In this document: positions 44,679 to 57,616 of the stretch, one piece after another
How positions within the stretch are numbered: position 1 is the first letter of the stretch
Layout: every line of letters begins with the position of its first letter
Assembly: GCA_038503065.1 (NCBI GenBank)
Contig: JBCAMK010000002.1
Span: 186,001-250,000 of the forward strand
DNA: 64,000 nt
Direction: 5' to 3'
Source of the DNA: Paragyromitra xinjiangensis
Taxonomy: Eukaryota; Ascomycota; Pezizomycetes; Pezizales; Discinaceae
Made by a program: the position numbers and the translations under genes
Notes under the pieces: generated by a model
What the model saw: only the letters and a program-made list of their open reading frames with translations
Databases searched by the model: none
What the model was told of the DNA's origin: nothing

Positions 44679-47600
44679 TATGCTCGTGATATGTACCGTA
44701 TTCGTGGCACAGATTTAAAAAAAAAAAAGTTTTGTTTCTAACTACATAATTCATTACTTACTCTTTGTGTCGTTGCTGGGATACGTGTGGTGTTAGATCG
44801 GGGTGTATCCGCAGCTTCTGGGTGTTTTGGAGATTTGTGGGTAGGATTTTGTGTCGAGTATATTTATTTTCGTTGTTAAAGTCCTGATTCAAGAATCTGA
44901 ACCTGCGCTATCACAGCTTATGATCTGGTGCTCGCTGGTCTCTCGATTAAAATGTGAGCTAATCTGCTGTCTTTGGTAAGTTCTGTGATGGTTACCTACT
45001 ACTTGTTGTAACGGCGTTAGAGGGTGGTGAAGTTTCTTCAGATAAGTCATGAGATAGAGAGCATTGGTGTTTCCTTCCAAGAGGCCAACGTGCTTCCCGT
45101 CAAACAGGATTCGATTAAATGAACGTGGGTGTCTATAAAACCGCGTTCACCGGATAGTAGCGTTAGTATTTGGCTTGCTGGCTATGAACGTCTGCTGCTA
45201 GATGAAGTTACCGTAGGAGAAATATTCATTACTCCGTCTGCGTTCAGTGGAGAATGCAAATACAGAATTGTTTTGTGCTCGGCTACTAAAGAGGGTTTGA
45301 GGGAGTAGTGGAGGGTTAGGTTTTTGAAGTTTGGCTTCTTGTTGGCACCTCCTTGTGGTTAGCCAGTGGAGTAAAGTATCCGTCTGGGTGTTATATCGTC
45401 CTATATATTAACGTGTCTGAGCTGCTACAAGGAACGGGGTGGAGTATGGCTATGCTTTATCTGCTCTGGGTGTTTTTCTTGTTTAGTATTTTTAGTTTTT
45501 TTGTAGCATCTGCCTGTTCAACGTATACTTGTGCATGGAAAATATATTTGTGGTTCTGTGTCTAGTTTTTAGGTGTTTACTCTCTGGGGTAGTCTTATTT
45601 ATGGGTAATCGAATCACGAAATATCACTCGTCACACGAGCAAGAACGAATCGAGTGTATTATCGGAGTTGGTTTCTACTAGCTATTTCTAAGATATCCCA
45701 TTACTAAGCGCGGAAGTTCAGGAATATTTCATTCGCCCCAATTCCACTGGTAATATCGATTGTCCCCGTACCCCCCAGCCTAAAACAAAAAGAACGATAC
45801 TATTGCTCAAGGATACGCTAACCCCACTAAAGGAAACCCGCTCGCAAGCCTGGCAAGTCCAAGAGAGGCGACCTTTCATGCGTGCACATGTGATGCCTGA
45901 GGTACAGCCGAAACACTATCATCTCCAATCAGCCACACCCTTGAATTCCGGAATGGGCTCCACCGCTACTTACATAGCATGGCTTCCTCGAGTTTAATAT
46001 TCCTTTTGACGCAGCTTACTTTGATAGGGAAGTTCTTGTGGGTTTCAGATAATAATACTTCTGCAAGCTTGGTGTAAGTAGCTGAACGACGCGTTACTTA
46101 CTGTGGTAACTCGAGTGAGATAACCTCACGCTAGGGTGCTGGAATTGCCTTTATGAGGAAGGCGGCAGGAAATTCGTGCTGTGCTTTAGCTCTTTCAACT
46201 AAAGTCTTGCCTATAGGAATGATTCCAACGCCCCAGCATGAGGCTCTCTCCCTATTTACTACGGCACGCTCATCTGTGTAGCCTCCTTTTAAGATGGAGC
46301 TGCGAAGCAGAAGAATTGGGTGTTGGGATTTGATCGACCTTTTCCCCAAGGCCTTTCATATCGGTTTAGTAATTTAGGTTTTGATGACCGCTATATCCTA
46401 GTAAATTATTAATACGGTAGCATCTCTAAGCAGAAGTTTCAGAGATTACTTTATCTGGCTCCCAGGCTGCATGAGCAAATGGAGCGCTGGCGCCTTTGGC
46501 TTCGGCAGTTTTTGATAGGCAAGTCATGCATTGTCCCACCCAGTTCGTGTAAGCAATTTGAGGTAGGACTTGTATGGCTTTAAGGCTTTTCTGAGCAGTT
46601 GAGAAGGTTCGACTTCGGATAGGTTTCCACTTGCTACTGATGTGTGGATGGTTCTTGGAGGTGCGTTTTGGTTGGTGAGTGTGGTAGCTTCGTGGGACGT
46701 CTATGGAGTAGAGACGTTGTTATGGGGCTGTAAGCTTGCTTTAATCTAAGCTTAATATGCGTTGTGTGTGGTTTTGGAATTTTCGAGTGGGTTGTGGTGA
46801 AGGTGGGGGTGAAACAATTCAATGGAGATAGGCTCGTTTCCATCTCCTACTGCTGCACACCGTAGGATCTTGAGTGGTAGTCCCAGTCATCCATGTGCTG
46901 ATCTACTCGTTCCATCTCTACTGCTTGATTTAGTTTTATACCGCAGCAGTAGTTAGTATATTCTTTGTGATCCCTATAATATTTCCTTAGGCGGGCGAGA
47001 GCCCATCCTGAGCCAGTTTGGCATGCGTTGTTTCGGTGCTAGAAGAGATTGTTAGCTAGTGTAAATGATAGACGAAGAGTAAGTTACAACTTCGGGAATT
47101 CTCTAATTTCTTAAGTCGTTACTAAAGAAAACTAATGGATTCTTGTCGATAGTGGCTGTATCTCTGAGGATAGTCGAACTGTAAAGTGGGTGTCGGGAAG
47201 GTAGGTGGGGTTTGTAAAAGCTGCCTTACTAAATGGGTGAGGTTCTGGACGTAATGGAGCAGCGGTGAGACTTAAAGAGCTCTCTTTGTAGTAGGGTGTG
47301 ATAACGGCCTTATTTTATGGAACGGCGAGTAAGTCGAAAGCTTGAAAGCAGTAGAGAGTGGTCCTTTGGTGAAGTAGCTGACGGTGTAGTTAGGTTGGGG
47401 GTGTTTTGGTCAGTGAGCGACGCAGACAAAGATGTTTACATACAGCGATAGCGTGATCAGCCCTACCACTAGCAGCCTCTCACCTACATCAATTCTATGT
47501 AAATCCATACTCTAGATCTGATATCGTTTAATAAAGCTACTACAAAAGTAGTCCCTACGAGTGCGAGAGTTCTGTAGGATGTAGCCCACTTCTAGCTCGG

Positions 47601-47845
47601 CTATTGGGTTGTACAGTCTACCCACTGATTACTTGAATAAAAAGTTATTGGTAATTTTATCAGAATTGGCATCGAATATCCGATAATACAAAAAATGGTA
47701 GATCTTTTATTCCTAGATAGTAGTCGCTTGCTTGCATAATAAGCGTCATATCCGAAGCAGGCAACACTCTTAAACCCTCCAACCTCATCTCATCCCAACG
47801 ACACTCTCACCGCCTCAACAACCTCTACCTCAAACCCGCCTCAAA
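44679..47845. other. Gene-free region between eIF2-alpha and SSL2
   Basis: 3.2 kb with no supported gene or tRNA. Several patches are G/T-rich and C-poor on the plus strand (about 45290-45500, 46640-46830, 47160-47420), similar in style to the tract at 37.4-38.5 kb. A short minus-strand open frame at 46131-46349 might be a relic but matches nothing I know. The last 90 bases are C/A-rich and lead into SSL2. Confidence 0.45.
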
Positions 47846-50507
47846 ATGCCTCCAAAGCGCAAAGGAAGCATTCCAGGTCCGTAAGAACCCCTCAACCCCA
47901 CCTCAAACAAAGCTAATACCCCCAGGCACATCCACAGCCAACGCCACCGCCAAACGCAACCGTCCCGCAACCCCAGCATCCCAAGAAATCGGCAGCAGCG
48001 ACGACTACTCCGACGAGGAGTATGAGAGCGGAGAAGAGGGACAAGCTATCTCTAGTTTGCCCCTCTCGTCCATTATCCACAACCAACATAACTAACATAC
48101 CACAGAGGCGGTCAACAAGTTCTCCCTCGACGCGGTGCAGCCCACCGCTGCAAACGTATCGAGAGACTCCGTCTCTCATATCTTCTCCAAACAAGACTTT
48201 AGCTACCTCCAGCTTAAACCAGACCATGATGCGCGCCCGCTTTGGATCAATCCTGAATCTGGCGTGATTGTACTCGAGAGCTTCTCGCCACTTGCAGGAC
48301 AGGCGCAAGATTTTTTAACTACCGTTGCGGAGCCGATGAGTCGGCCGACGTTTCTGCACGAGTATAAGCTTACACCGCATTCGTTGTATGCGGCTGTGTC
48401 GGTGGGGTTGGATCCGAATGATATCATCTCCGTGATGGATCGTCTCTCGAAGACACCGGTCCCGAGCAAGATCGTAGACTTTATTAAGAAATGCACGGGG
48501 TCCTACGGGAAGGTAAAATTGGTGCTTAAGGAGAATAGGTACTTTGTTGAGAGCAATGACCCGGCGATGCTACAGAAGCTGCTGCAGGATCCAGTGATCG
48601 GACCGGCGCGAATACAGGGCGAGGGTGGCGCTGGGATTACGAAGGAGAAGGCACCGCAGATGGGGGCATTGGTGATTCCAGGGACTAGGAACGCTGCGGG
48701 GGCAGCACAAGTGGGGGGTGTCACAGATTTAGCGGTTGGGAAAACAGCGGAGGATCTGTTTGCTAGTGTGACGGGGCTCGGGGATGATGAGAAGGATGAA
48801 GATGAGGATGAAGACGCGGTGCATTCGTTCGAAATCCCGGCGGACGATGTCGAGAAGGTACAAAAGCAATGTTTGGATCTAGGGTATCCGGTGCTTGAGG
48901 AGTACGATTTCAGGAACGATAGGAAGAATGCGAATTTGGAGATCGATCTAAAGCCGCAAGCACAAATTAGATCGTATCAAGAGAAGAGCTTGAGTAAAAT
49001 GTTTGGTAACGGACGAGCAAAGAGCGGAATTATTGTCCTACCATGTGGAGCAGGAAAGACCCTAGTGGGCATCACGGCGGCATGCACTATCAAGAAGAGC
49101 GTCGTCGTTCTAGCTACATCCTCGTAAGTCCCACAAACACCTTAACATCTACGACTAACACAACCTAGCATGAGCGTAGTCCAATGGCGCCACGAATTCA
49201 TCAAATGGTCCAATATCAACCCCGACGCCATCGCCGTCTTCACCTCCGACAACAAAGAGAAATTCCGTGGCGACGCCGGCATAATCGTATCAACCTACAG
49301 CATGGTAACCAACTCCCGCAACCGCTCCCACGACTCCCAAAAAATGATGGACTTCCTCCAATCGCGCGAATGGGGTCTCCTCATCCTCGACGAAGTCCAC
49401 GTCGTCCCCGCCTCCATCTTCCGTAAAGTCGTGCACTCGATCGCAACCCATTCCAAACTCGGGCTCACCGCCACCCTCCTCCGTGAGGACGACAAAATCA
49501 CTGATCTCAACTTCCTCATCGGCCCGAAGCTCTACGAAGCAAACTGGATGGAACTCGCAGACCAAGGCCATATCGCCAAAGTCCAATGCGCAGAAGTCTG
49601 GTGTCCCATGACCCCCGAGTTCTACTCCGAGTACCTCCGCGAGCCAGACGCCCGGAAACGAGTCCTACACTACATCATGAACCCGCGGAAATTCCAAGCC
49701 GCACAATTCCTAATCGACTACCACGAGAAACGCGGCGACAAGGTGATCGTTTTCTCCGACAACGTCTACGCCCTCAAAGCCTACGCCCTGAAACTTAACA
49801 AAGCCTTCATCTACGGCGAAACCCCCCAATCCGAGCGTCTCCGCATTCTTGAAAACTTCCAGCTCAACGACCAAGTCAACACCATCTTCCTCTCTAAAAT
49901 CGGCGACACCTCCCTCGACCTCCCCGAAGCAACATGTCTCATCCAGATCTCATCCCACTACGGTTCCCGTCGCCAGGAAGCACAACGTCTCGGCCGCATC
50001 CTACGTGCTAAACGCCGTAACGACGAGGGCTTCAACGCCTTCTTCTATTCCCTCGTCTCGAAGGACACCGCAGAGATGTACTACTCTTCAAAGCGCCAGG
50101 CCTTCTTAGTCGATCAGGGGTATGCGTTCAAGGTTATTACACATCTCTCCGGAATCGAGAACCTACCGGGGTTGGCGTACTCAAGGATTGAGGAACGGAG
50201 GGAGTTGTTGGCCGAGGTGGCGCTGCAGAATAGTGATGCGGGTGACGCGGAGGGTGATGATTTTGATGGAGCGAGGAATTTGTCGTTTAATGCGGGTTCG
50301 AAGAAGGGGGGGAAGAAAGGTGCGAAGGCGAGACGGACTGCTGGGAGGCTTAGTGAGTTGGCGGGTGGTGATGGGATGGCGTATGTGGAGTATAATAGGA
50401 GTCGAAATAAAGAGTTGAAGAATGCGGGGCCGAGTAAGTTTTTTAGGAAGTTGCAGAGAGAGCAGGAGAAGAAGAGGAAGGATGCGAGGGATTTGAATAA
50501 TGAGTGA
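47846..50507 (+). CDS. SSL2: TFIIH DNA helicase/translocase Ssl2 (XPB, Rad25)
   Basis: 3'-5' DNA translocase of TFIIH that opens promoters for RNA polymerase II and acts in nucleotide excision repair. Exons: 47846-47876, 47926-48054, 48106-49123, 49169-50507; 838 residues, near yeast Ssl2. The N-terminal part holds the damage-recognition-like domain ([20 protein letters not shown]). Helicase motifs: Walker A GAGKT (about 368-372), DEVH box (about 467-470), LTATLLRED, and motif [17 protein letters not shown] of TLLRED is the XPB RED motif. The C-terminus is basic with a helical segment [20 protein letters not shown]. Introns 1 and 2 use weak donors (GTCCGT, GTTTGC); they were accepted because only these keep frame. 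G/C skew reverses at the third intron and again near 50130. Confidence 0.95.
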
Positions 50508-53500
50508 TGTGTGTGGGAGGGGTTTCTTATTTCTCTTTGGTTGGGATCGGAGGTGTTGGGAAAATAAATTGTATGACTAGGCATGTTTCGATAGATTGGT
50601 AGGAGGTCTGGGATTGGATATTGGGCAAGGTTTGAGCTATAATAAAAGGCTGTTTCATTGGATAATCTAGTCCTTTCCATGTCCCTATTCTCCAACACAA
50701 TACTCAGTGTATGCCAAGCTTCGGATAGCGAGTGACATCTAATGACTTTCCTCTCAAACCCAATATTTATATTCTACGAATAGATGATTTTAGCCCCGCG
50801 TTTGAATGCCTCGACCACCACAAATTTTCGTAATCCAATAAAAGCTACCGCTTTCAGCCTTTAGTCTTAATGCCATGTGCTTCATGCCACCCCTTAATAG
50901 GACTCCTGCACAGCTTACTCGATCGAAAATACCTCCATCTATCCAATCTTATGAACAGCCCTAACCCTCTGTTCATATATACCTTTTCGTGTAATCAGCA
51001 TTGATCGGGTTATCGTAGATCCGTGTTTTGTTCCGTTCTATGGGGATTTGCGAGCCTTCAGCTCGTCCCCTTAATAAATCCAATCCAAGGAGTGGAGGAA
51101 AATAAGAGCTAATGAAAGAAAGCTGGGCTCGCACACCTATAAGAGGGCCCTTTGTGAGAGGTCTCGTCTCTTTTCCTTTATCCCTTCCGCAATGTCACCT
51201 CGAACACCGCAGGTCTTTTTGTAGACGCTCCTGTGCGATGCTTGTTTAAACCCAAAATCGATTTAGACTTCTGTCAAATGTGTCACTGGGAATTCCAACT
51301 CCATCTATTCATTTATAAGGTAGCTAAAAGCCCAGCCTAATAAAGAAATCAATGAGGTTCTTTGGTGGTCGTATCCCGCATGCAAATCAAAGAGCTGCTT
51401 TAACAGAACATGCGATGGGTCCAAGGATATCATGAAGTCCGTGAGTCATGGTCGGTCTCTCGCCTAGGACACATTGCACGTTAGATCATTGCATATGAGG
51501 GGAACCACTTATGAGAGGTAATGAGAACTTCGGTACCATGAACTTGATCCATCCTATGTATCTGCGAGCCATGGTGGATGGGGTTTTTTTCTTCAAAAGA
51601 TCTACCCTTCGATAATATGTACGTGGCTGCCGCCCCTGAAAATTCCCATCTGTTGCCCCAGAAATTCCAGTTCCCAAGTGTTCCTTCTATAATGGCTACG
51701 CTCTTCGCAAATAGCGAGGATTTTTTGCGATTTGTTGCCTTGTTATCAACGCGATTATCGTATCAAGGGTGAAATATGAGTATCGGATATTAATATCATA
51801 CAGTTTGTGAGGGGATTAAAGCTCATAAAGTAGAAATAGGCTTAGCTGCTCCCACCATGAGAGATGCCTTCCAGCCATCATGAATCAACTCCATCAGCAT
51901 GCGATAGAGAAACGCCCGTCCTTGCCAATGCCCAAGTGAGTTGTGTTTTTCTTGCCGCTATAACCGGGGATCGCGACTGCGAAGCACATCTGGACCTGGT
52001 CTCCAGCAGAATACCGAAGAAGATAAAAGTACCTGTCTTGGAAAATATCATATCCTACTCAACGTTCTCATCTTAGTAAACCTTCCCGAAATTTGACCGT
52101 GTGGTATCCCGCTTGTTAGGTGATGGACGGCCAATGCGAATTCCAGATACAACACTCCTCCCTCAAGTCATGGTCCTCCTTGATGATATGAAGTACTTTT
52201 TGCGTAAAGCAAGTCTAAGCTTGATATCATCATGAGAAACATACATTAATGCCATGCTGAAACGCTTCCTCAGGAAGGAGTTCCAGAGAATGCTCTCCAT
52301 TTTTCCAACATAAGTCAGATGAAAATACCATCAGACTATCCACACTCTGTTTTCTACGCTAGGATAGTTCATGCTTAAATTGTCCACTGAGTCCTGCAGT
52401 GGAATTGTGAGAAATAGGATGGTCTTGTCGAACCTTCGATGTAGGTGGAATAGCCAGGCATATTTCTGAGGGTTGAGATATTGGCTGCGGTCACCCATAG
52501 TTTAATGATCTGATCACCATTATCTAATGCCCGCAAGGTTTCGAGTGGAGCTGTCGCCTCTGCTTGAATACTGGTTCGCTTTGCTCTCTTTCGCACAATA
52601 TTCGATCTTACTCCATAGATCGCTAAACCCCCAGTGAATGATGGCTACTTATCACCAATGATTCTTTCGTGCGAGTGCTTTCCAGAGAAGGCACAGTATT
52701 AGATATATCTTCCACAAAACCCAGAGAAGAGAACAGAAGGAGTACTCACTTCGAACACCACACGAAGCCATGCGTTATAAGCAACTACAATTTCCATAGA
52801 AGATGAGTAATGGAAGATTTCAATGAGGATTCAAAACTGGTCGACGTTTGAAATGAAATATGAGGGGAAACGGGATGGCTGCTAGTAATACCATCCAGTC
52901 TATCGATTCGTTTTGTAGATGTAAAGTATCAAAGCTCGTCATAGAGGTACGATTTGAATAATATGCATTACAGTGTGTTTGAATCTGCTGAAAGAGTTGT
53001 GGAGGAGGAGAGTTATTGCGTTGTTAGATGAGAAGGTAGTCTACCTTTTAACCCTAAATTTCATCCACTCAGCCCCCGAAAGGTCTGTAGGGCTTAGGAA
53101 ACCAATAGTATGGTTAGAGGTAGACCACGCACTAGCCCTAGCGCCTTAAGACCAATGATTGTTCGTATACTTGTTCGTATACTGCTTATGGCTACCGGGT
53201 TGCCATTTGGGTTTATCTGTCATAAAATGCATTTAGCTGCGTCAAAGCTTAAAAAGAAGGAAGCTCAATAGCTATTTCCCCAGCTTTCAACCCCAGTTTC
53301 AATATTATACATACAGCCCCGCAAACCCAGGAGGTAATCTGTAAAGCCACCAGCTACATTTTTTTTCCTTCTCCTTCTAACAATGTACAAACACACCAAA
53401 CCTATATGCATCCCTAGCACCCTCCACTCAAACCCTACCCCCATCCCGACCCTAACTACATACCTACACAACCTTTAAACGATGATCAATCTTCACGCCA

Positions 53501-53535
53501 TCAACATCCTTCCCATCTCTCTCAGGATCTTCCTC
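50508..53535. other. Gene-free region between convergent SSL2 and CBP3
   Basis: 3 kb without a supported gene. The first 200 bases are the SSL2 trailer. A minus-strand stretch at about 52.1-52.8 kb reads as broken open frames with stops and one plausible start at 52.80 kb. It could be a decayed gene, but no family was recognised. The region also holds a 12 bp tandem duplication (listed). Confidence 0.45.
53158..53181. repeat. Perfect 12 bp tandem duplication
   Basis: TTGTTCGTATAC occurs twice in direct succession in non-coding DNA. It is the size of a simple slippage or small-duplication event and has no evident function. Confidence 0.85.
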
Positions 53536-54602
53536 CTACTCCTTCATAGCCTTCTCCAAAAACCTACTCTCCTTCCTGACATGCGGCTCCTCATCCAGCG
53601 GTCTACCAAACTGTATACGACCAGTATACACCGTCTCATCACTCACCCTATCCAACCCAGAGAGAACCCGACGGACATAAGACGTAATAACAGCAAGCAG
53701 CTCAACATCAACGTCTTTTTTCGCATCAAACACATTCCTCCAGATCGCAGCAGCGAGTACAGCATCGCCTTTACAAAGCCCCTCATCAAAACCAGCAATC
53801 ATACCACGGTACTGCTCGTAGAGGTCTTGCAGGTATTTTTTACGTTGTCCCGCACTCGCGAGCTGCTTCCGTTAGTTCCATCCGAGCGGTAGGGTCGAGG
53901 ACGCACCTTGTAGGTATGAATCATCTTCCCTTCCGAGTCGTAGAAGAAATGATCAACGAAGTGCTGCTGCCAGGTTTGTACCCTTTCCGGCTCAAACGTG
54001 CGGATCTTCACAATGAGCATCCACATATGAAGCACCGTGACCTGCGCCCACGCCACGAATGTAGGTTCTCTCCCACACACTGTATACCAATAAGCACCAA
54101 CCCAATCCTACAAGCGTAAAGGACCAATCCACCAACCTTCATACCAGAACTTTGCACTTTCCGACATATCAGCACCCTCAACGTACGCCGCCTGGCTGAC
54201 ACACTCGTTATACAGCTCCTGCGTAACACCGTACGCAACGTACTGATCAGTCGTGCTTGGCATGAGTTCACGCAGTCCGGCGGATACGCGCCCAAACAAG
54301 CCGCTCTTCTTCGGGGGTGTGCCTTTAATGGACAGGTCCTCGGTCATGTTGGCAGCCTTCGAGAGCGGTGTTGGAGTTTCTGCAGATCTCCATGATGAGA
54401 CGTGGAATGACCTAGATACGATAAACGGCCGAGGGGGAATAGTGGTGAATTTTGGAAATGCTCGAGTTGGTGTCTAAGATACAGTATTAGCTCACACTAG
54501 GAATGATTTTGAAACAAAAAAAATCAATTGGGGGGAATTAGGGAAACATACCGACCGAGTGGTCAATTTCAAACAGGACGAATAAACGCTTCTGGCAGCC
54601 AT
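53536..54602 (-). CDS. CBP3: Ubiquinol-cytochrome c chaperone Cbp3
   Basis: Mitochondrial assembly factor: with Cbp6 it binds the mitoribosome exit and newly made cytochrome b for complex III. Exons in transcription order: 54602-54552, 54473-54137, 54079-53907, 53862-53536; 295 residues. The first exon and early exon 2 form an Arg/Ser/Pro-rich mitochondrial presequence (MAARSVYSSCLKLTTRS, then TPTRAFPKF). The chaperone domain shows AKFWYEVCGREPTFVAWAQ, VTVLHMWMLIVKIRTF, WQQHFVDHFFYDSEGKM, then YRGMIAGFDEGLCKGDAVLA and AAIWRNVFDA. Intron 2 uses a GTTGGT donor; the closer GTATGA donor would break the frame. For the last intron two in-frame acceptors (AAG, CAG) differ by one residue; CAG was chosen. 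Confidence 0.92.
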
Positions 54603-55152
54603 CGCAAATTAAGGTGGTTATGTGGAGTGATGGACGATGCGATGTGTGAGGATGCTACTAGACGAAAGATGCCCACAAAGATGTCATCCCCCACCATAGG
54701 CGGCTCCGCAAAAAAGTGGTGACTTCATGACTCTCGCTTCGACAATCGCCCGCTTTCTTAAGCGAAATGTATCATGATTGGGCAAATCTACCATAATAAT
54801 TGCGAGTATTCATAGTTAGAGCCTCAATGCCTATCATTTACAAGGCCTTCACGAATATCTCGAAATTCAATGTCTAAACACGAAATCTCGTGCAAACCGG
54901 AAAATGGATTTTCCGATGCACGTGATGCGGCTCCTTCATGCAAGAGCTTAATTATGTACAAACTGGCGCACGGACGCAGAGGAATGAAATCTCCAAATAT
55001 TCAGATTAATCCTCATCACCAAGCCTCTGGATGCAAACCCCCCGAGAGACTCACGAGAAATCAAATCCGCGAAGAGACCAAAAATGCATTACCCAAACGC
55101 CTCATTATTTCATGACCCTCTCGTTATCATACTCCCACTACAAACTAAAGAG
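54603..55152. other. Intergenic: CBP3 promoter and TIP41 3' end
   Basis: 550 bp between two minus-strand genes. No other gene or RNA was recognised. Confidence 0.55.
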
Positions 55153-56108
55153 CTACCCGGTAGCAGCGGGGCTCATAGTCACCTTCTCCCTTTCAGTCTC
55201 AACAACTGGTGTCAACTCCGATACATACTGAGCATCACGCATGAGCGAAGGAATCTCCTCCAGAGAACGGCCATACATTCCCTAAAAACACAATCAACCC
55301 CAACTCCCTATTCACCCCACGAACAGGAAAACTTACACTTCTCACATGATTATATGTCTCCTCTCTAGCCTGGTACTCTCGAATGACCTCCCCAGTAGAA
55401 AAATCAATGTAAACCCTCGTATCCCTAATCCTGAACAGAACACCATCCAACCGTAGGAAGAACCTGCACAGAATAAAGAGCCGCTCCGGCATAACACGTA
55501 TCTTAACCGTAAGCAGGGAGATCCCATTATCTGCAAGTTCATCTTCATACAAGACAACCTCATCGAACAAAAGGATCGGCTCCGGCAGCTTCAGCCTATC
55601 AAAAGGTATAAGATCATCCGTGCGAGTGAACCGAGAAGCCGTGGGCGTAAACTCCTAAACACCAAATTAAACACCCAGCCCGACCAGATCCAATAGAACC
55701 ACATCTCCATACCTGAGTTGCCGAAACAGTCCCTTTGTATGATGTAGTGTACGTCCAATCAAACGGCTTAACAACCTCCTTAATATTCTCATGAACCCGC
55801 TCTCTCATCTTCTGCCAACTCTCCGAGTACGACACCCTCAGCATTGACTCGCCAGTCTTATCGACCAGACTCAACGCGTCCAGAGCGTCAAAGTGGATCG
55901 TCCAACCAGACTCATGCGATACCCGGACTGCATTATTACCGAAGATCATCTCAGGCGGCGCGATGCCCAGCGTCTTGGTCATCGCATCGATCTCGCCGCT
56001 CTTTAGGATCGGGAGCTTGTGCGTGGTGACGGTCCATCCTTTCACGGAGATGGACTTGCCCTGATCGGCGACTGGGTTCTGGAGGTGTGCGCCGGAGTAG
56101 TGTGACAT
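55153..56108 (-). CDS. TIP41: Tip41, TOR-pathway regulator of PP2A phosphatases
   Basis: Conserved regulator that binds Tap42 and PP2A-type catalytic subunits downstream of TORC1. Exons in transcription order: 56108-55713, 55654-55337, 55281-55153; 280 residues. Family blocks: VKGWTVTTHKLPILKSGEID, PEMIFGNNAV, IHFDALDALSLVDK, then LPEPILLFDEVVLYEDELAD, ISLLTVKIRVMPERLFIL, FFLRLDGVLFRIRDTRVYID and VIREYQAREETYNHVRSGMY. The tail PSLMRDAQYVSELTPVVETE matches the conserved Tip41 ending. All three exons join in phase 0. It lies 0.55 kb upstream of CBP3 on the same strand; the two are not functionally related as far as known. Confidence 0.95.
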
Positions 56109-57616
56109 GGTTAGTTATTGGGATAGTGTGTGGAGTGTTGGTTCGTAAAACGGAAGGATGTGTTCGCGTGGTGTTGACGGACGGGATGCAGGCGACGTCC
56201 GTGTTGGTGGGATGGTGGGGGAGGCTCTGGGAGGGGTATTTAACTTGACCCCTGCGCTTTCAGGAACATGGCAGAATACGGCTCGGCACACAAATAGGAG
56301 AAACACGAACCGTGCGGGTAGGTATGGCTGAAGCACAGTGGGGGTTTATGATCATGAATCAGTTGGGGTTGAACAGATCGTAAGGCGGAGATTTGAACGA
56401 GGCTAGATATCTCAGACAAATCCTTAGACACAAGATATTGCTTTTACAGACACAAAAACCCCTAGATATCAGGCATACTCAGTGATCTTGAGTACGGCGA
56501 ATCCCTAAGGCTACAAGTGACCAAAGCTTGGCACCCTATTCCATCTACAAACACAACTTCAAGAGCTGATACCGGGCATAACTAAAAGACATTAGACTGA
56601 GTGGCAAGACACTCAAAATAGGCCTATACCGCATGGAATACATGTCCGTATACCAGATAAACGCCCAACCGCAGCATTAGGCGACCATTAATAGACATGG
56701 CCTTAGGGGCTGTTACAGGCCTCCTATACTTCCGCGGAGGAAGAGCAAGCATAGCTGAACACCAAGGCACAATGACAAGGTAGTCTACATAACGCAGGCT
56801 CGATACAAAGGACGGAGGTTCCCATGTCACTAAGGGACTGACCTATAACAAAACGAGAGATCATAGAGCTGATGCCATTCTATATTGCGCCATCTTAAGC
56901 TTAACATTCAAGACCAGAAATCTCTAGTCTCCGAGTGATCAATGGTGCAGATAGAGTTCTAGTAGGCTAAACGTCCTAAGAACCACCGAACAGTAAAAAA
57001 GGCTACCAAGTAACCCCCCACCCCCAAAAGCAAACCCAAAGATACCGGCTAGGACGTCAAGGTAGAATTATCAGATATCATACAACCTAACCGACGTCAA
57101 CGCCGGTCTCCAAGATACCAAACTTTCTATCATTACAGAAAGGTATTAACATTCTATCGTACCGCCATTACACCGTAGATAGAACTGATGCGAAAAAGGA
57201 CCAAAAAAACCAATAATAATAAAGAATACCGACTCCATTGTTCCCCGGAAGAGAAGACATTTACAAACTTATAAAACCCGTAAGGGTGAAAATGAAGGCA
57301 GTAAAGAGTGGTAGTAAAGAAAAAAATGTAAAAAGAAGGTAAAGAGGAAGGAAGGAAAAAATAGTAAAACTGGTATAATACACCTCCCGCCAGCCAGTCG
57401 CCTCAAACATTTCTACCACCAGAAGAAAAGAAATGTTGTACAAGTAGATGCCCGAACCCCAGCACGAGCACATTGACGAGGGTTTTTAGAACGCGTTAAA
57501 AGAACAAACTCCCGAGAGAGAACACCACAAAACACAAAAGAAAAACCGGACCCCAACACCGATCGCGACATTAAACACATACCCTTCATCTCCCATCCTT
57601 TCCACTCATTACAGAC
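56109..57616. other. Intergenic: TIP41 promoter and SET9 3' flank
   Basis: 1.5 kb with no supported gene. Around 56.9-57.6 kb the plus strand is A-rich with many AAGA/AAAA runs, giving a T-rich SET9 trailer on the minus strand. Confidence 0.5.

Noticed and set aside
46530..46630. GGTTCGACTTC B-box-like word as a tRNA gene
   Set aside because: Acceptor and anticodon stems do not pair; only the one motif is present.
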